Assembly (NCBI GenBank): GCA_038851035.1
Contig: JAWCLH010000009.1
Location: 1-64,000 of the forward strand
Reading direction: 5' to 3'
Source: Thermoplasmata archaeon
GTDB lineage: Archaea > Thermoplasmatota > DTKX01 > VGTL01
Length of the DNA stretch: 64,000 bases
Shown here: positions 45,347 to 54,166 of the stretch, in pieces
Numbering within the stretch: the first letter of the stretch is position 1
Layout: every line of letters begins with the position of its first letter
Position numbers and translations under genes: made by a program
Notes under the pieces: model-generated
What the model saw: only the letters and a program-made list of their open reading frames with translations
Database searches by the model: none
What the model was told of the DNA's origin: nothing

Positions 45347-46765
45347 GTGCACTCGACAGCGGCTGGGGGAGCTGGCCACGCCGTTATCCTCTCCACGGAG
45401 GAGGACACCGCCGAGATTCTGGAGCTAGCGAGGTCCGCTGGGTATGAGGTCCTCCGAACTTTCGTACAGAAGAGAGAGAGCCCGGACGCTGAGCTATACA
45501 TCGGGAAGGGAAAGGTCCGCGAGGTGGCGGATTTCCTGAGGCAGCTGGAGGACTCCGGGGAGCGGTGGGGTGGCCGGGGAGGGAGGGAGTGTGTGGCGAT
45601 ATTCAACGGCTCCCTCAAGCCGGGGCAGGTGTTCCACCTCGAAAAAGAGCTCGGGACCCGCGTGCTGGACAGGGTGGGCCTGATTCTGGAGATATTCAGC
45701 AGACGCGCCGGGAGCAGGGAGGCAAGGCTGCAGGTCGAGTTGGCGAGGCTCCGCTACGAGGTTCCTCTGGTGCGCGAGTACATTCACAGGACGAGAACGG
45801 GGGAGCACCCTGGCCTATTCTTCTCGGGAGGGGAGTACCAAGTCGACGACTACTACAGAATGATTCGGGCCAGGATGGCCGCTATAAGAAAGGAGCTCGA
45901 GACCATCGGAAAGGAGAGGGCCCAGAGGCGCAAGACGAGGAGGAGGGGGGGAAGGGCGCTTGTCGCCCTCGCGGGCTACACCAACGCGGGTAAGAGCGCC
46001 CTATTTCGCGCCCTGACTTCAGAGGACAGCCCCGTCGGCCCAGAGCTGTTCACCACCCTCTCGACAACCACGAGGCGGCTGGCGGAGGCTGAGGGCGGGG
46101 GAGGCCACACGGGGAGAGGAGACGGCACGCCCCTTGCGAGGGCGGGGGGTACCGCCGCGGCGCTAACGGGGGGCAGCTGGGGGGTGCAGGGCTCCCGAAT
46201 TCTGCTGACCGACACCGTCGGCTTCATCCGCGACCTACCCCCCTGGCTCATCGAAGCGTTCAGGTCAACGCTCGAGGAGGTATTCCTCTCCGACGTCGTT
46301 GTTGTGGTCGTGGACGTATCGGACCCCCTAGAAGAGATTCAAGTCAAGACCGCGACGACGCTCGGAGTGCTCAGAAAGGGCGGCGCAACTGTGCCAGTTG
46401 TCGCGGCATTCAACAAAATGGATCTAGTGGGCAGAGAGGAAGGCATGCGCAGGGCTTCTGCAATCGCGCTCCGGCACGGGCTTCAAAAGTACTGTCTTAC
46501 CTCTGCCCTCGACGGCACGGGCCTCCCCGAGCTCACCCGGCTGGTCATCGAATCTCTCGATGACTTCTTCTACGGCACAATAAAGGGACCAGCGGATGAG
46601 GTCGGGAGACTGGCGAGGGAGGAGGGGCTGAGGGTCTCGGCCGTCGCCGGCGGAATGGCCGAGGTGAAGGGGGCTCTGCTGCGCAACTGGAGGGTGCGGA
46701 GTCTCTTGACCCGGTACCCCCGGGTCTCGTTCGAGAGGGGGGCGGCACCGCGAGAGAGACCGTAG
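45347..46765 (+). CDS. hflX: GTPase HflX with insertion
   Basis: 472 aa from GTG 45347. It is a ribosome-associated GTPase that splits or rescues stalled ribosomes. The N-terminal part has the nucleotide-binding-like HflX domain with YIGKGKVREVADFL and the helical REARLQVELARLRYE. The G domain has G1 AGYTNAGKSALFRALT, G2 TLSTTTR, G3 DTVGFIRDLPPWLIEAF and G4 NKMD. Between G2 and G3 about 35 Gly/Thr-rich residues (46090-46190) are inserted, absent in typical HflX. A C-terminal extension of about 65 residues follows. Confidence 0.93.
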   Translation: MHSTAAGGAGHAVILSTEEDTAEILELARSAGYEVLRTFVQKRESPDAELYIGKGKVREVADFLRQLEDSGERWGGRGGRECVAIFNGSLKPGQVFHLEKELGTRVLDRVGLILEIFSRRAGSREARLQVELARLRYEVPLVREYIHRTRTGEHPGLFFSGGEYQVDDYYRMIRARMAAIRKELETIGKERAQRRKTRRRGGRALVALAGYTNAGKSALFRALTSEDSPVGPELFTTLSTTTRRLAEAEGGGGHTGRGDGTPLARAGGTAAALTGGSWGVQGSRILLTDTVGFIRDLPPWLIEAFRSTLEEVFLSDVVVVVVDVSDPLEEIQVKTATTLGVLRKGGATVPVVAAFNKMDLVGREEGMRRASAIALRHGLQKYCLTSALDGTGLPELTRLVIESLDDFFYGTIKGPADEVGRLAREEGLRVSAVAGGMAEVKGALLRNWRVRSLLTRYPRVSFERGAAPRERP

Positions 46766-46898
46766 CAAAGGGATGAGAGGAAAAACAGACTGGGACCGAG
46801 AGCACACCGAAGCCAGCAACAGGGAGGAGCTCGGAGCCGCCCACAGGGCTGGACCGGGAATTCGGAGAAATCGAGCAGAATAACCGGGGGTCCCCCAC

Positions 46899-47669
46899 TC
46901 ATCTATACATTGACAACGAGGGCGGCTCCACCGAGAGGGGGCTCTGGTGGCCCGCGAGGGTCTTCTGGACGCTCTTCAAGGCCTTTTTTATCTCGGCCTC
47001 CATTCTCTCCGCCTCCTCATATAGGGGGGTTGTGTCCAGCTCGATCTGGGGGAGGAGGGCGTCTATGGCCTCGACGAGCTTCGCGGCGGACCGGGCGTCC
47101 GGGTAGCTTTCGTGCGCATCCGCGATAAGGCACAGAACGTCCCTGTCGAGTCTGGCGCCCTCGTTCAGTAGGACCCCCGAGATTCCTGTGATGATCCCCT
47201 CGCTGAGCTCAGGTATCGCGTTCTTCTTGAGGAGCTCACGCATCCTTGGGGTGCTCCCCACCCCATATGTGTTGATCTTCTCCGGCTGGTATCCCTCGGC
47301 GATGGGGAGGCCTTCCGCTGAGATTATGATGCCGCAGCCGGCCTCAGAGGTCCAGTCCAGAATAGCGTCGACAAGGGGGTCGACGAGCTCGGCGGGTGGC
47401 CTGAACTCGGAGAGAAAAACCACCAGCCTCTTGTCACCGTATATCCTCACTGGGTGGTTTGGATCGCCTCCCTTAATTATAGAGGTGACAGGGAGGTATC
47501 TGGAGTGGATGCAGCCGATTTTGGGCAGCTTGAGCTGCTCCACAAGGTAGTTCGCGGCGAGGGTGCTGACCAGCCCAACGCTCGGGAAGCCCTCGACCAC
47601 CGCAGCTCCCTTCAGCTCGCTCTTCTCCTTGATGTATATCTCTAGCTCTCTCTCGGCTCCTCCCGCCAT
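46899..47669 (-). CDS. PAC2-family protein (proteasome assembly chaperone-like)
   Basis: 256 aa from ATG 47669 (GTG 47675 possible). It belongs to the PAC2/COG2047 family, related to eukaryotic proteasome assembly chaperones; the archaeal role is not settled. Evidence: AVVEGFPSVGLVSTLAANYLV, the IHSRYLPVTSIIKGG and LVVFLSEFRPP strands, GIIISAEGLPIAEG and GISGVLLNEGARL. The last 45 residues are a helical, coiled-coil-like end. It is divergent from the CBS gene and convergent with hflX (133 bases between stops). Confidence 0.88.
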   Translation of the reverse strand: MAGGAERELEIYIKEKSELKGAAVVEGFPSVGLVSTLAANYLVEQLKLPKIGCIHSRYLPVTSIIKGGDPNHPVRIYGDKRLVVFLSEFRPPAELVDPLVDAILDWTSEAGCGIIISAEGLPIAEGYQPEKINTYGVGSTPRMRELLKKNAIPELSEGIITGISGVLLNEGARLDRDVLCLIADAHESYPDARSAAKLVEAIDALLPQIELDTTPLYEEAERMEAEIKKALKSVQKTLAGHQSPLSVEPPSLSMYR

Positions 47670-47757
47670 CCGCACTTCCCCCTGCGCGTGGCCCGTACCT
47701 CACTCGACAATATTGTACTTTTCCCAGCCCGCCCCTACCCGAAGACCACACAGGACC

Positions 47758-47767
47758 TAAATATTTA
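47758..47767 (+). promoter_or_regulatory. TATA box of the CBS-domain gene
   Basis: The sequence taaatattta lies about 39 bases before ATG 47802. A Shine-Dalgarno-like gtggagg sits between them. Confidence 0.5.
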
Positions 47768-47801
47768 TCATCGGCGGAGAGGATGCGGGTTGGGTGGAGG
47801 A

Positions 47802-48269
47802 ATGAGGGTCTCTGAGATAATGAACCGAGAGGTCAAAACCGTCAGACCTGAGCAGAGCCTAGCGGACGTCGCCCGCCTCTTCGTCGAGAACCACATCCAC
47901 GGCGCGCCCGTCGTGGACGCGGAGAACCGCCTCGTCGGCATCGTCACCGAGTCCGACATACTGAACGCGACCAAAGCGAAGTACATCAGGTACAATCTGG
48001 TCTATCCGTCGATTCATCAATTCGGGCTCGACTTCAAAGAGAATTACTCCGAAATCGCGAGGGCCTTCGAGGAGGTCAAGAGCGTGCCCGTCTCGGAAAT
48101 CATGACCAGAAAGGTCGTCGCTGTGGCCCCCGGCGACAGCGTTGAGGAGGTTGCGTCGATGATGGTTAGCAAGAAAATCAATCGCGTCCCCGTGGTCGAG
48201 AGAGGGAAGGTCGTCGGTATCCTTACGCGCGGGGACATCCTTCGGGGTCTGTTCAGGAAGAGGGAGTAG
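47802..48269 (+). CDS. Two-CBS-domain protein
   Basis: 155 aa from ATG 47802. It is a paired CBS (Bateman) module that binds adenosine nucleotides and commonly acts as an energy sensor. Evidence: VSEIMNREVKTVRPEQSLAD with GAPVVDAENRLVGIVTESDI, and VSEIMTRKVVAVAPGDSVEE with NRVPVVERGKVVGILTRGDI. A spacer of about 35 residues with two aromatic positions joins the CBS copies. There is no effector domain, so it works through another protein. The longer upstream frame is not conserved. Confidence 0.93.
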   Translation: MRVSEIMNREVKTVRPEQSLADVARLFVENHIHGAPVVDAENRLVGIVTESDILNATKAKYIRYNLVYPSIHQFGLDFKENYSEIARAFEEVKSVPVSEIMTRKVVAVAPGDSVEEVASMMVSKKINRVPVVERGKVVGILTRGDILRGLFRKRE

Positions 48270-48325
48270 CTCGCCACCCTTATTTCAAGGCGAGCGCACG
48301 ACCATAAGGGAGTGGTGGGGCCCGC

Positions 48326-48562
48326 TCAGGGAATCTTGGTTCTCTCGAGCTCGTTCGCCTTGTTCTCCAGCTCCACGGACTCGAGCTCCAGCTTCTTGAC
48401 CTTCTCCATGGTCTGGGCGGCGAGCTTGCGCTTCTTGGCCGCCTTCTGCCGGAGAATGGAGACCTCGTGGTCGATTTCCGCGTTCCTCTTGAGCTTCCTC
48501 GCGGCCTCCAGCTCCTCCTCCTCCTTGCTTCGTTCTTTCTTTACGCTCGGGAGGTCAAGCAT
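48326..48562 (-). CDS. Small coiled-coil protein
   Basis: 78 aa, almost wholly charged helix. The N-terminal half is rich in Lys/Glu (VKKERSKEEEELEAARKLKR), and a heptad-like stretch in the second half (MEKVKKLELESVELENKAN) predicts a coiled coil. No cysteines and no membrane segment. Function unknown. It is convergent with the CBS gene, and its start is near the divergent hisS promoter. Plus-strand ORFs here are its shadow. Confidence 0.65.
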   Translation of the reverse strand: MLDLPSVKKERSKEEEELEAARKLKRNAEIDHEVSILRQKAAKKRKLAAQTMEKVKKLELESVELENKANELERTKIP

Positions 48563-48710
48563 GCACTTCCCCCACCATCCCCAACCGCCTGGAGGGAATT
48601 AAAAGTTACTGAGTGGCCCGGGTCCTTTGCTCTCGCGGCTTGCGGCTCGGACACCGCGCCGGGGCTCGAACGCCTGCAAGCTCTCGCGACCCGTCGGCCT
48701 TTCTGATGGG

Positions 48711-48719
48711 TATTTATAT
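48711..48719 (+). promoter_or_regulatory. TATA box of hisS
   Basis: The sequence tatttatat lies about 28 bases before GTG 48743, fitting a leaderless hisS transcript. Confidence 0.55.
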
Positions 48720-48742
48720 CCATCCAGCCCATTCATGGGTCC

Positions 48743-49981
48743 GTGCCCGAGCTCCGGAGGCCGAGGGGTACGAGGGATTTCCTGCCGCGCGAGATGGAGC
48801 GCCGGCGCTGGCTGGAGGAGCGTCTCAGGAAGACAGCCTCGCTCTTCGGCTTCAGGGAAGTCGCCACACCAACTTTCGAGCATGCAGAGCTCTTTACAGC
48901 GAGGTCCGGCCCTGGAATTGTTGAGTCCATGTATGTTTTCAAGGACAAAGGAGGACGAGAGCTCGCGCTCAGGCCAGAGCTGACCGCACCCACGATGAGG
49001 CTCTTTGTCGAGGGCCTGAGGGCAGAGCCTCGGCCCCTCAAGCTCTTCTACCATGGCCCCTGTTTCAGGTACGAGGAGCCTCAGAGGGGGCGCTACAGGG
49101 AGTTCTGGCAGTTCGGGGCAGAGGTCATCGGTGCAAAAAGGGCGGAGGGAGAGGTTGAGGTCCTCTCGCTGGCCCATGAGTGCCTCCGGGCTTCGGGCCT
49201 GAGGGGCTTCAGGCTTAGGATAGGCCACGTCGGGGTCCTGAGGAGCGCTCTCGAGAGCGCGGGCGTGCGGAGGGAGGCGCAGGCACCCCTGATGCACCTG
49301 ATCGACAAGCGGGACATGGATGGCCTCAGGGCCGCAATCGAGAGGCTCGGGGCCGACCCCAAGCCGCTCCTCGCGCTCCTCGAGGCGTCCGGGGGCAGGG
49401 AGGTACTTGAGAGAGCGCCGGAATCTGGCCTCGAGGAAGTTCTCGAAGGACTCGAGGCCTGCGGCATAACGGACTACAGAATCGAGCCCGGCATCGCTCG
49501 CGGCCTCGACTACTACACAGGACTCGTATTCGAGATAGACGCGCCCGAGCTTGGGGCGGAGAAGCAGGTCTGTGGGGGCGGGACCTACGCCCTAGCGGAG
49601 CTGTTTGGCGCGGAGCCCGTCGAGAGCACCGGCTTCGCCCTCGGGTTCGACAGAATTCTCGTCGCTTTGGAGGCGCAGGGTCTCGAACTCCCGGAGAGGG
49701 GGCCGGAGTTCTATGTGATTTCGGTGGGGCCGGCCGCGAGGCGCGAGGCCCTCAGGCTCGCGAGCGAGCTACGCAGGGCGGGCCTCAGCGCGGACATTGA
49801 CCTATCGGGAAGGAGCCTAGCCAAGGCCCTGAGGCACGCGGACGCCATCGGGGCCCAGAAGGCCGTCATCATTGGGGAGGAGGAGTTGAGTAAAGGGGTT
49901 CTGTCGCTCCGGGAGCTCTCCACAGGCGACCAGACCCAGACCACGGTGCAGGCCCTGCTCGAAGGAGCTCGCCGGACCTAA
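48743..49981 (+). CDS. hisS: Histidine--tRNA ligase
   Basis: 412 aa, a class II synthetase charging tRNA-His. Evidence: RRPRGTRDFLPREMERRRWL at the start, motif 1 region ELALRPELTAPTMRLF, motif 2 FYHGPCFRYEEPQRGRYREF with QFGAEVIG, the histidine loops GIARGLDYYTGLVFEI and KQVCGGGTYA, motif 3 STGFALGFDRI, and an anticodon-binding C-terminus. The length is normal. GTG 48743 directly follows the TATA box spacing. Confidence 0.95.
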   Translation: MPELRRPRGTRDFLPREMERRRWLEERLRKTASLFGFREVATPTFEHAELFTARSGPGIVESMYVFKDKGGRELALRPELTAPTMRLFVEGLRAEPRPLKLFYHGPCFRYEEPQRGRYREFWQFGAEVIGAKRAEGEVEVLSLAHECLRASGLRGFRLRIGHVGVLRSALESAGVRREAQAPLMHLIDKRDMDGLRAAIERLGADPKPLLALLEASGGREVLERAPESGLEEVLEGLEACGITDYRIEPGIARGLDYYTGLVFEIDAPELGAEKQVCGGGTYALAELFGAEPVESTGFALGFDRILVALEAQGLELPERGPEFYVISVGPAARREALRLASELRRAGLSADIDLSGRSLAKALRHADAIGAQKAVIIGEEELSKGVLSLRELSTGDQTQTTVQALLEGARRT

Positions 49982-50051
49982 CTGGATAGCCCGAGGAGCC
50001 TTTCGCCTCCAGGGTGGCGAGGGAAGCGGCCCGGTGGCCCTCGTATAATGC

Positions 50052-51131
50052 TCACGCAACCCCGGCCGGCGCGGCCCCTGCGGCGATTTCCTTGGCCAGC
50101 CTCCTCCTCTTTCGTCGTCTGAGGGCGATGAACCCGCCTGCGATGGCTACTCCGGCCACGATAACGACGAAGATGGCGGTGATGAAAAGATTGTTGCCGG
50201 CCGTCGGGTTCGTAAAGAAGCCCTGGGCGACCTCCTTCTCGAAGCGGAGGGTGAAACGACTCGAGTTGGTGTAGTAGTTCTGGCCATCGTAGGAGGCCCC
50301 GACCGTAAAGGTGTAGTCACCGGACTGGGCTTTGCTCTTCTTAATGTCCCAGACCCATGAGACCGTGGTTCCGTTGTCGCTCGAGGAGATCGTGGGGGGG
50401 CTGATGTGGTCCGGGGAGACACTCGCCGGGCCAGTGACTGTGAGCCTGTAGAAGAGGGTGGCCGTGTCCATTCCCAAGCTCTCATTGACCGACGCGACGA
50501 GTCTGATGGAGCTCTTCTCCTTCTCCGGCTCGAGAAGGGACACGGAAAGTGGGGGCGCGCTGAGGGTGAGGACGATGAAAGAGTCGTGGTCCGCGCTTCC
50601 GTACAGGAAGTCGCCGCCGCTCGAGGGCCCAATGAAATAGTTCGGGTCGCTTAGCCAGACGAGGCCCACGCCGACGGTTCTCCCCCCGGGAATCGACAGG
50701 GTGGTGCTGTCCGTTATCGTGAATTTAACCGGGCTGCTGACGTCCTGCCTCGAAGTGAAGAAGTAATCGACCAGCTGATCGCCGATGAATATGTTGAGCC
50801 TGAAGCCCGCGTTCTTTGCGCCCTCGCTACTCCTGGCCCAGAGCTCCGCCTTGAAGGAGCCCTGAATGACGAAGTCCTGGCGCGACACGAAGGACCACGT
50901 GCCTATCTCCGTTCCGTACCTGCGCGCTCCGAAGAGTCTCCCGGGAGCGCTGGCGTACTCCTCGGTGGTGTTACCGGGGCTGGGCGGGACGGTCGTGAAC
51001 CCCTGTCCCTTGAAGTGCAGCGTGACCTGCAAGCCCTCGTCCTGCGCGGGCCCCGCGCCCGCGGTTGGAATCAGAAGCTCAACAGCTAAAACAGCTCCCA
51101 CGAGCAGAGTGGCCAGCGCCCTATTCCGCAT
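50052..51131 (-). CDS. Membrane-anchored extracellular protein
   Basis: 359 aa from ATG 51131 (ATG 51164 also opens the frame). A TATA-like tttttaag on this strand near 51175-51184 favours the inner start. A signal peptide (ALATLLVGAVLAVELLIPTAG) leads to a beta-rich domain of about 270 residues with no recognised family. It contains a jelly-roll-like run (GSFKAELWARSSEGAKNAGF), then an Ig-like part. A membrane helix (ITAIFVVIVAGVAIAGGFIA) ends in LRRRKRRR. It shares the anchor design of the three larger surface proteins. It is convergent with hisS. Confidence 0.7.
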   Translation of the reverse strand: MRNRALATLLVGAVLAVELLIPTAGAGPAQDEGLQVTLHFKGQGFTTVPPSPGNTTEEYASAPGRLFGARRYGTEIGTWSFVSRQDFVIQGSFKAELWARSSEGAKNAGFRLNIFIGDQLVDYFFTSRQDVSSPVKFTITDSTTLSIPGGRTVGVGLVWLSDPNYFIGPSSGGDFLYGSADHDSFIVLTLSAPPLSVSLLEPEKEKSSIRLVASVNESLGMDTATLFYRLTVTGPASVSPDHISPPTISSSDNGTTVSWVWDIKKSKAQSGDYTFTVGASYDGQNYYTNSSRFTLRFEKEVAQGFFTNPTAGNNLFITAIFVVIVAGVAIAGGFIALRRRKRRRLAKEIAAGAAPAGVA

Positions 51132-51340
51132 ACCGGGGCCTCCCGTGTTCCATGTTCTTTCCATACATACACGTTCTACTTAAAAACTGTTGTTATGGGG
51201 TGTTCCTTTGTGGCTCGAATTTCATTGATTCTCGGACTGGGTTTCCGCTGGGGCAATAGGTACCGGGGCCTTCAGCCGGCGTGGGGGCGCATGAACCGCA
51301 CAAAAAGGATATATCAGAAGAATATCTTCGGTCGGGGGAG

Positions 51341-53383
51341 GTGGACGGCTCGCGAGCTGAGAATTCCTATCTCGAGGCCCCCGGCGGGAGGGCCCTCCTG
51401 CTAGGCAACGAGGCGATCGCAAGGGGACTTCTCGAGGCCGGCGTGGACGCCTGCACCGGCTACCCCGGGACCCCCTCCACCGAGATACTCGAGATGCTCA
51501 TAAAGGCGAGGCATCTGGGGCACTATGTCGAGTGGAGCACAAATGAGAAGGTCGCAGCGGAGGTGGCGATATCGGCCTCCCTGTGCGGCCTGCGCGCCAG
51601 CGTGTCCATGAAGGGCGTGGGGGTGAATGTCGCCTCGGAGCCCATCCAGGCGTTCACCTACATCGGCGCACCGGGGGGCTTCGTCCTCATAACCGCTGAC
51701 GACCCCTCAATGAACAGTTCCCATAACGAGCAGGACAACCGCATCTTCGCCCGACAGGCCTATCTCCCCGTCATCGAGCCCTGTGGCGTGGCCGAGGCCA
51801 AGGAGGCGGCGCGTCTCGCCCTGCTTCTTTCCGAGCGCTGGCACCAGCCAGTGATGCTCCGCTCGACCACCGCCATTAGTCACTCGAGTGCGCCGGTCAA
51901 GCTCGGCCCTCTGCCACAGAGACCCCGGAGGGGCACCTTCACAAGGGCTCCGGAGCGCTGGACCAACCTGCCGCAGAACGCACGCAGGATGCGTTGGGAG
52001 CTGCTCGAGAGGATGGCCAGAATCTCGCTCGATGTCGAAAACATTGAGCTGAACAGCCTATCTGGCCGAGGGGAGCTGGGATTCATCGCGTCTGGCGCGG
52101 CCCATCCAGTGCTCCTCGAGGCGCTCGAGGAGCTCGAGCTCGCTCGTGATGTGAGGGTCCTGAAGCTCTCCACGCCGTATCCCCTCCCGGAGAGGATGGT
52201 CTCCTCCCTTCTCGACAGCTGCGAGAGGGTGCTCGTGGTGGAGGAGCTAGAGCCATTCGTCGAGGAGCAGGTGGGCGCGATCGCCCACAGGATGGGCTCG
52301 GAGACGCGTGTCGAGGGAAAGAGGGCGGCTCCGGAGCCTCGGCACCGGGCTCGTCCCGGCGCGGGCGGCAGGGCTCCACTGAGGGGACACGGGGCGGTAC
52401 TCGCAAGCCACCTACCCATTCAGGGCGAGCTCACGGTCACACAGGTGGTCCGCGGAATCAGGAGCTTCCTTGGAATGGAGGCGCCTGCCCGTCCAGCGCC
52501 ATGCGCGGGCGCTGTGGAGGTTCCCTCTGGCCGGTCAGGAATAGAAGGAACACCACGCGGTCCCGCGAGCGCTCCCTCGATTCCACCGAGGCCCCCTGTG
52601 CTGTGCGCCGGCTGCCTCCACAGGAACGCCTTCTTCGCCCTCAACATAGTTGAGCGGAGACTAGGGAGGGGAAAAAGGCTACTCAGGCCCTCCGACATTG
52701 GCTGCTACACATTGGGGTACCAGCCGCCCCTGAACGCTGTGGACTCGAACTTCTGCATGGGCGCGGGCGTGGGCCTCGGCTCGGGCCTGGGCCGCTTCAG
52801 CGGGGAGAGCGTGGTCGCCCAGGTCGGCGACTCGACCTTCTTCCACTCGGGCATCCCGGCGATTATCAATTCGGTGATGAACGGCTCGGACCTCGTGGTC
52901 CTTCTGCTCGACAACGGAACGACCGCTATGACGGGCCACCAGCCCCACCCCGGCACGGGCAGGAGGGCGGGCGGGGAGGCCACGCGGGCGGTGAGCATCG
53001 AGCGGGTGCTGAGGGCCTGCGGGGTCGCGGGGGTCTCGGTCGTCCCCGGCTGGAGCATCAGCAGGATCGCGCGGAGCGTTGAAAGAGCTGTGATGGATGG
53101 GGGAGTCAGGGCGGTAGTTGTCCGAGAGCCATGCGCCCTGCTCGTCCAGAGGGAGAGGAGGAAAAAGGGGAGGAGGGCGCCGGTCTGCAGGGTGGACCCG
53201 GAGAGGTGCAAGGGCTGCCTCCTGTGCATCACGCGCTTTGGATGCCCGGCGATGAAACCCTCCCAAACCGGCAAAAAAATGGAGATAGACCCAGGAATAT
53301 GCTCCGGCTGCGGTGCCTGCCTGGACAAGAGCGTGTGCCCCCACGGGGCGATTCAAGGGGTAAGGGGGGGTGTGGCGCTTTGA
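51341..53383 (+). CDS. iorA: Indolepyruvate:ferredoxin oxidoreductase, alpha subunit
   Basis: 680 aa from GTG 51341, with a TATA-like gatatatc about 30 bases before. With IorB it oxidises aryl pyruvates from aromatic amino acids to aryl-acetyl-CoA, reducing ferredoxin. Evidence: GYPGTPSTEILEML and the pyrimidine-side ADDPSMNSSHNEQDNR, the thiamine-diphosphate binding region GAGVGLGSGLGRF with QVGDSTFFHSGIPAI and DNGTTAMTGHQPHPGTG, and C-terminal ferredoxin motifs CKGCLLCITRFGCP and CSGCGACLDKSVCP. Low-complexity insertions lie at about 52310-52420 and 52480-52600. The TGA is overlapped by iorB (TTGA). Confidence 0.93.
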   Translation: MDGSRAENSYLEAPGGRALLLGNEAIARGLLEAGVDACTGYPGTPSTEILEMLIKARHLGHYVEWSTNEKVAAEVAISASLCGLRASVSMKGVGVNVASEPIQAFTYIGAPGGFVLITADDPSMNSSHNEQDNRIFARQAYLPVIEPCGVAEAKEAARLALLLSERWHQPVMLRSTTAISHSSAPVKLGPLPQRPRRGTFTRAPERWTNLPQNARRMRWELLERMARISLDVENIELNSLSGRGELGFIASGAAHPVLLEALEELELARDVRVLKLSTPYPLPERMVSSLLDSCERVLVVEELEPFVEEQVGAIAHRMGSETRVEGKRAAPEPRHRARPGAGGRAPLRGHGAVLASHLPIQGELTVTQVVRGIRSFLGMEAPARPAPCAGAVEVPSGRSGIEGTPRGPASAPSIPPRPPVLCAGCLHRNAFFALNIVERRLGRGKRLLRPSDIGCYTLGYQPPLNAVDSNFCMGAGVGLGSGLGRFSGESVVAQVGDSTFFHSGIPAIINSVMNGSDLVVLLLDNGTTAMTGHQPHPGTGRRAGGEATRAVSIERVLRACGVAGVSVVPGWSISRIARSVERAVMDGGVRAVVVREPCALLVQRERRKKGRRAPVCRVDPERCKGCLLCITRFGCPAMKPSQTGKKMEIDPGICSGCGACLDKSVCPHGAIQGVRGGVAL

Positions 53384-54090
53384 AAGACGGAACGCCGCCA
53401 CGGGGAGCTCGTATTGGCACGGCCAAATTGAGGCAGTTCCGGGAGTCCGTCGCCCGACGCACCTACAACATCGTCCTCACTGGCGTGGGGGGACAGGGCG
53501 TCGTCACTGCGGCCCGGGTGCTCGCGGAGGCAGCGCTGGCCTCCGGCCTCGACCTCAGAATGTTCGGCTCCTACGGGATGGCCCAGAGAGGTGGAGCCGT
53601 TTCGGTCCACCTGAGACTCGGGGGAAGGGTGCTGAACGCGCGTGTGGAGGAGGGGACGGCAAGCCTCATCGTCGGGCTCGAGCTGCTCGAGACGGTGCGC
53701 AGCCTACCCCTGCTCGCGCCTGACGGTATCGTCATCGCCACCAAAAGGCTGATTCCCCCGGCTGGTACGGTGATGAGAGGAGGAGCGGATGGGCTTCTCA
53801 AGCTCCTCTGCGACCTGCCAGGCTCCCTTATACTGGACGCAGAGGCCCTCGCCGGCGCGGCGGGCACGCGTGGCGTAAGCGCTGTGCTTCTGGGAGCAGC
53901 GTCTCGAGTGCCCGGGTTCCCCGTCCGTGAGGAGGCGCTCGAGAGCTTGGTTGCGGTGGACGCGGGCGCCGAGAGGGAGGAGGCCCTCCGCGCTTTCAGG
54001 AGGGGGAGGAGGGAGGCTGTGGAGTACTTCAAAACCCAGGTCGCTCGGAGGGAGCTGGAGGGGGGAGGGTCATGGGTGGATGGGGAGTGA
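53380..54090 (+). CDS. iorB: Indolepyruvate:ferredoxin oxidoreductase, beta subunit
   Basis: 236 aa from TTG 53380, overlapping the iorA stop. It is the gamma-type domain of 2-oxoacid oxidoreductases that completes the IorA active site. Evidence: VLTGVGGQGVVTAARVLAEAA, MFGSYGMAQRGGAVSVHLRLG, EGTASLIVGLELLETVR, and the following NxIxx-type strand. The length is slightly above the usual 190-210, from an N-terminal extension of about 30 residues and an Arg/Glu-rich end. Co-translation with iorA fits a 1:1 complex. Confidence 0.92.
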   Translation: MKDGTPPRGARIGTAKLRQFRESVARRTYNIVLTGVGGQGVVTAARVLAEAALASGLDLRMFGSYGMAQRGGAVSVHLRLGGRVLNARVEEGTASLIVGLELLETVRSLPLLAPDGIVIATKRLIPPAGTVMRGGADGLLKLLCDLPGSLILDAEALAGAAGTRGVSAVLLGAASRVPGFPVREEALESLVAVDAGAEREEALRAFRRGRREAVEYFKTQVARRELEGGGSWVDGE

Positions 54091-54166
54091 GTGGACGGGC
54101 ACATTCGCGGTTGGGAAACGGAGGGCGGGGAGGTGGGGAGCGGGGGATAGAAGGAGGTCTTAATAG

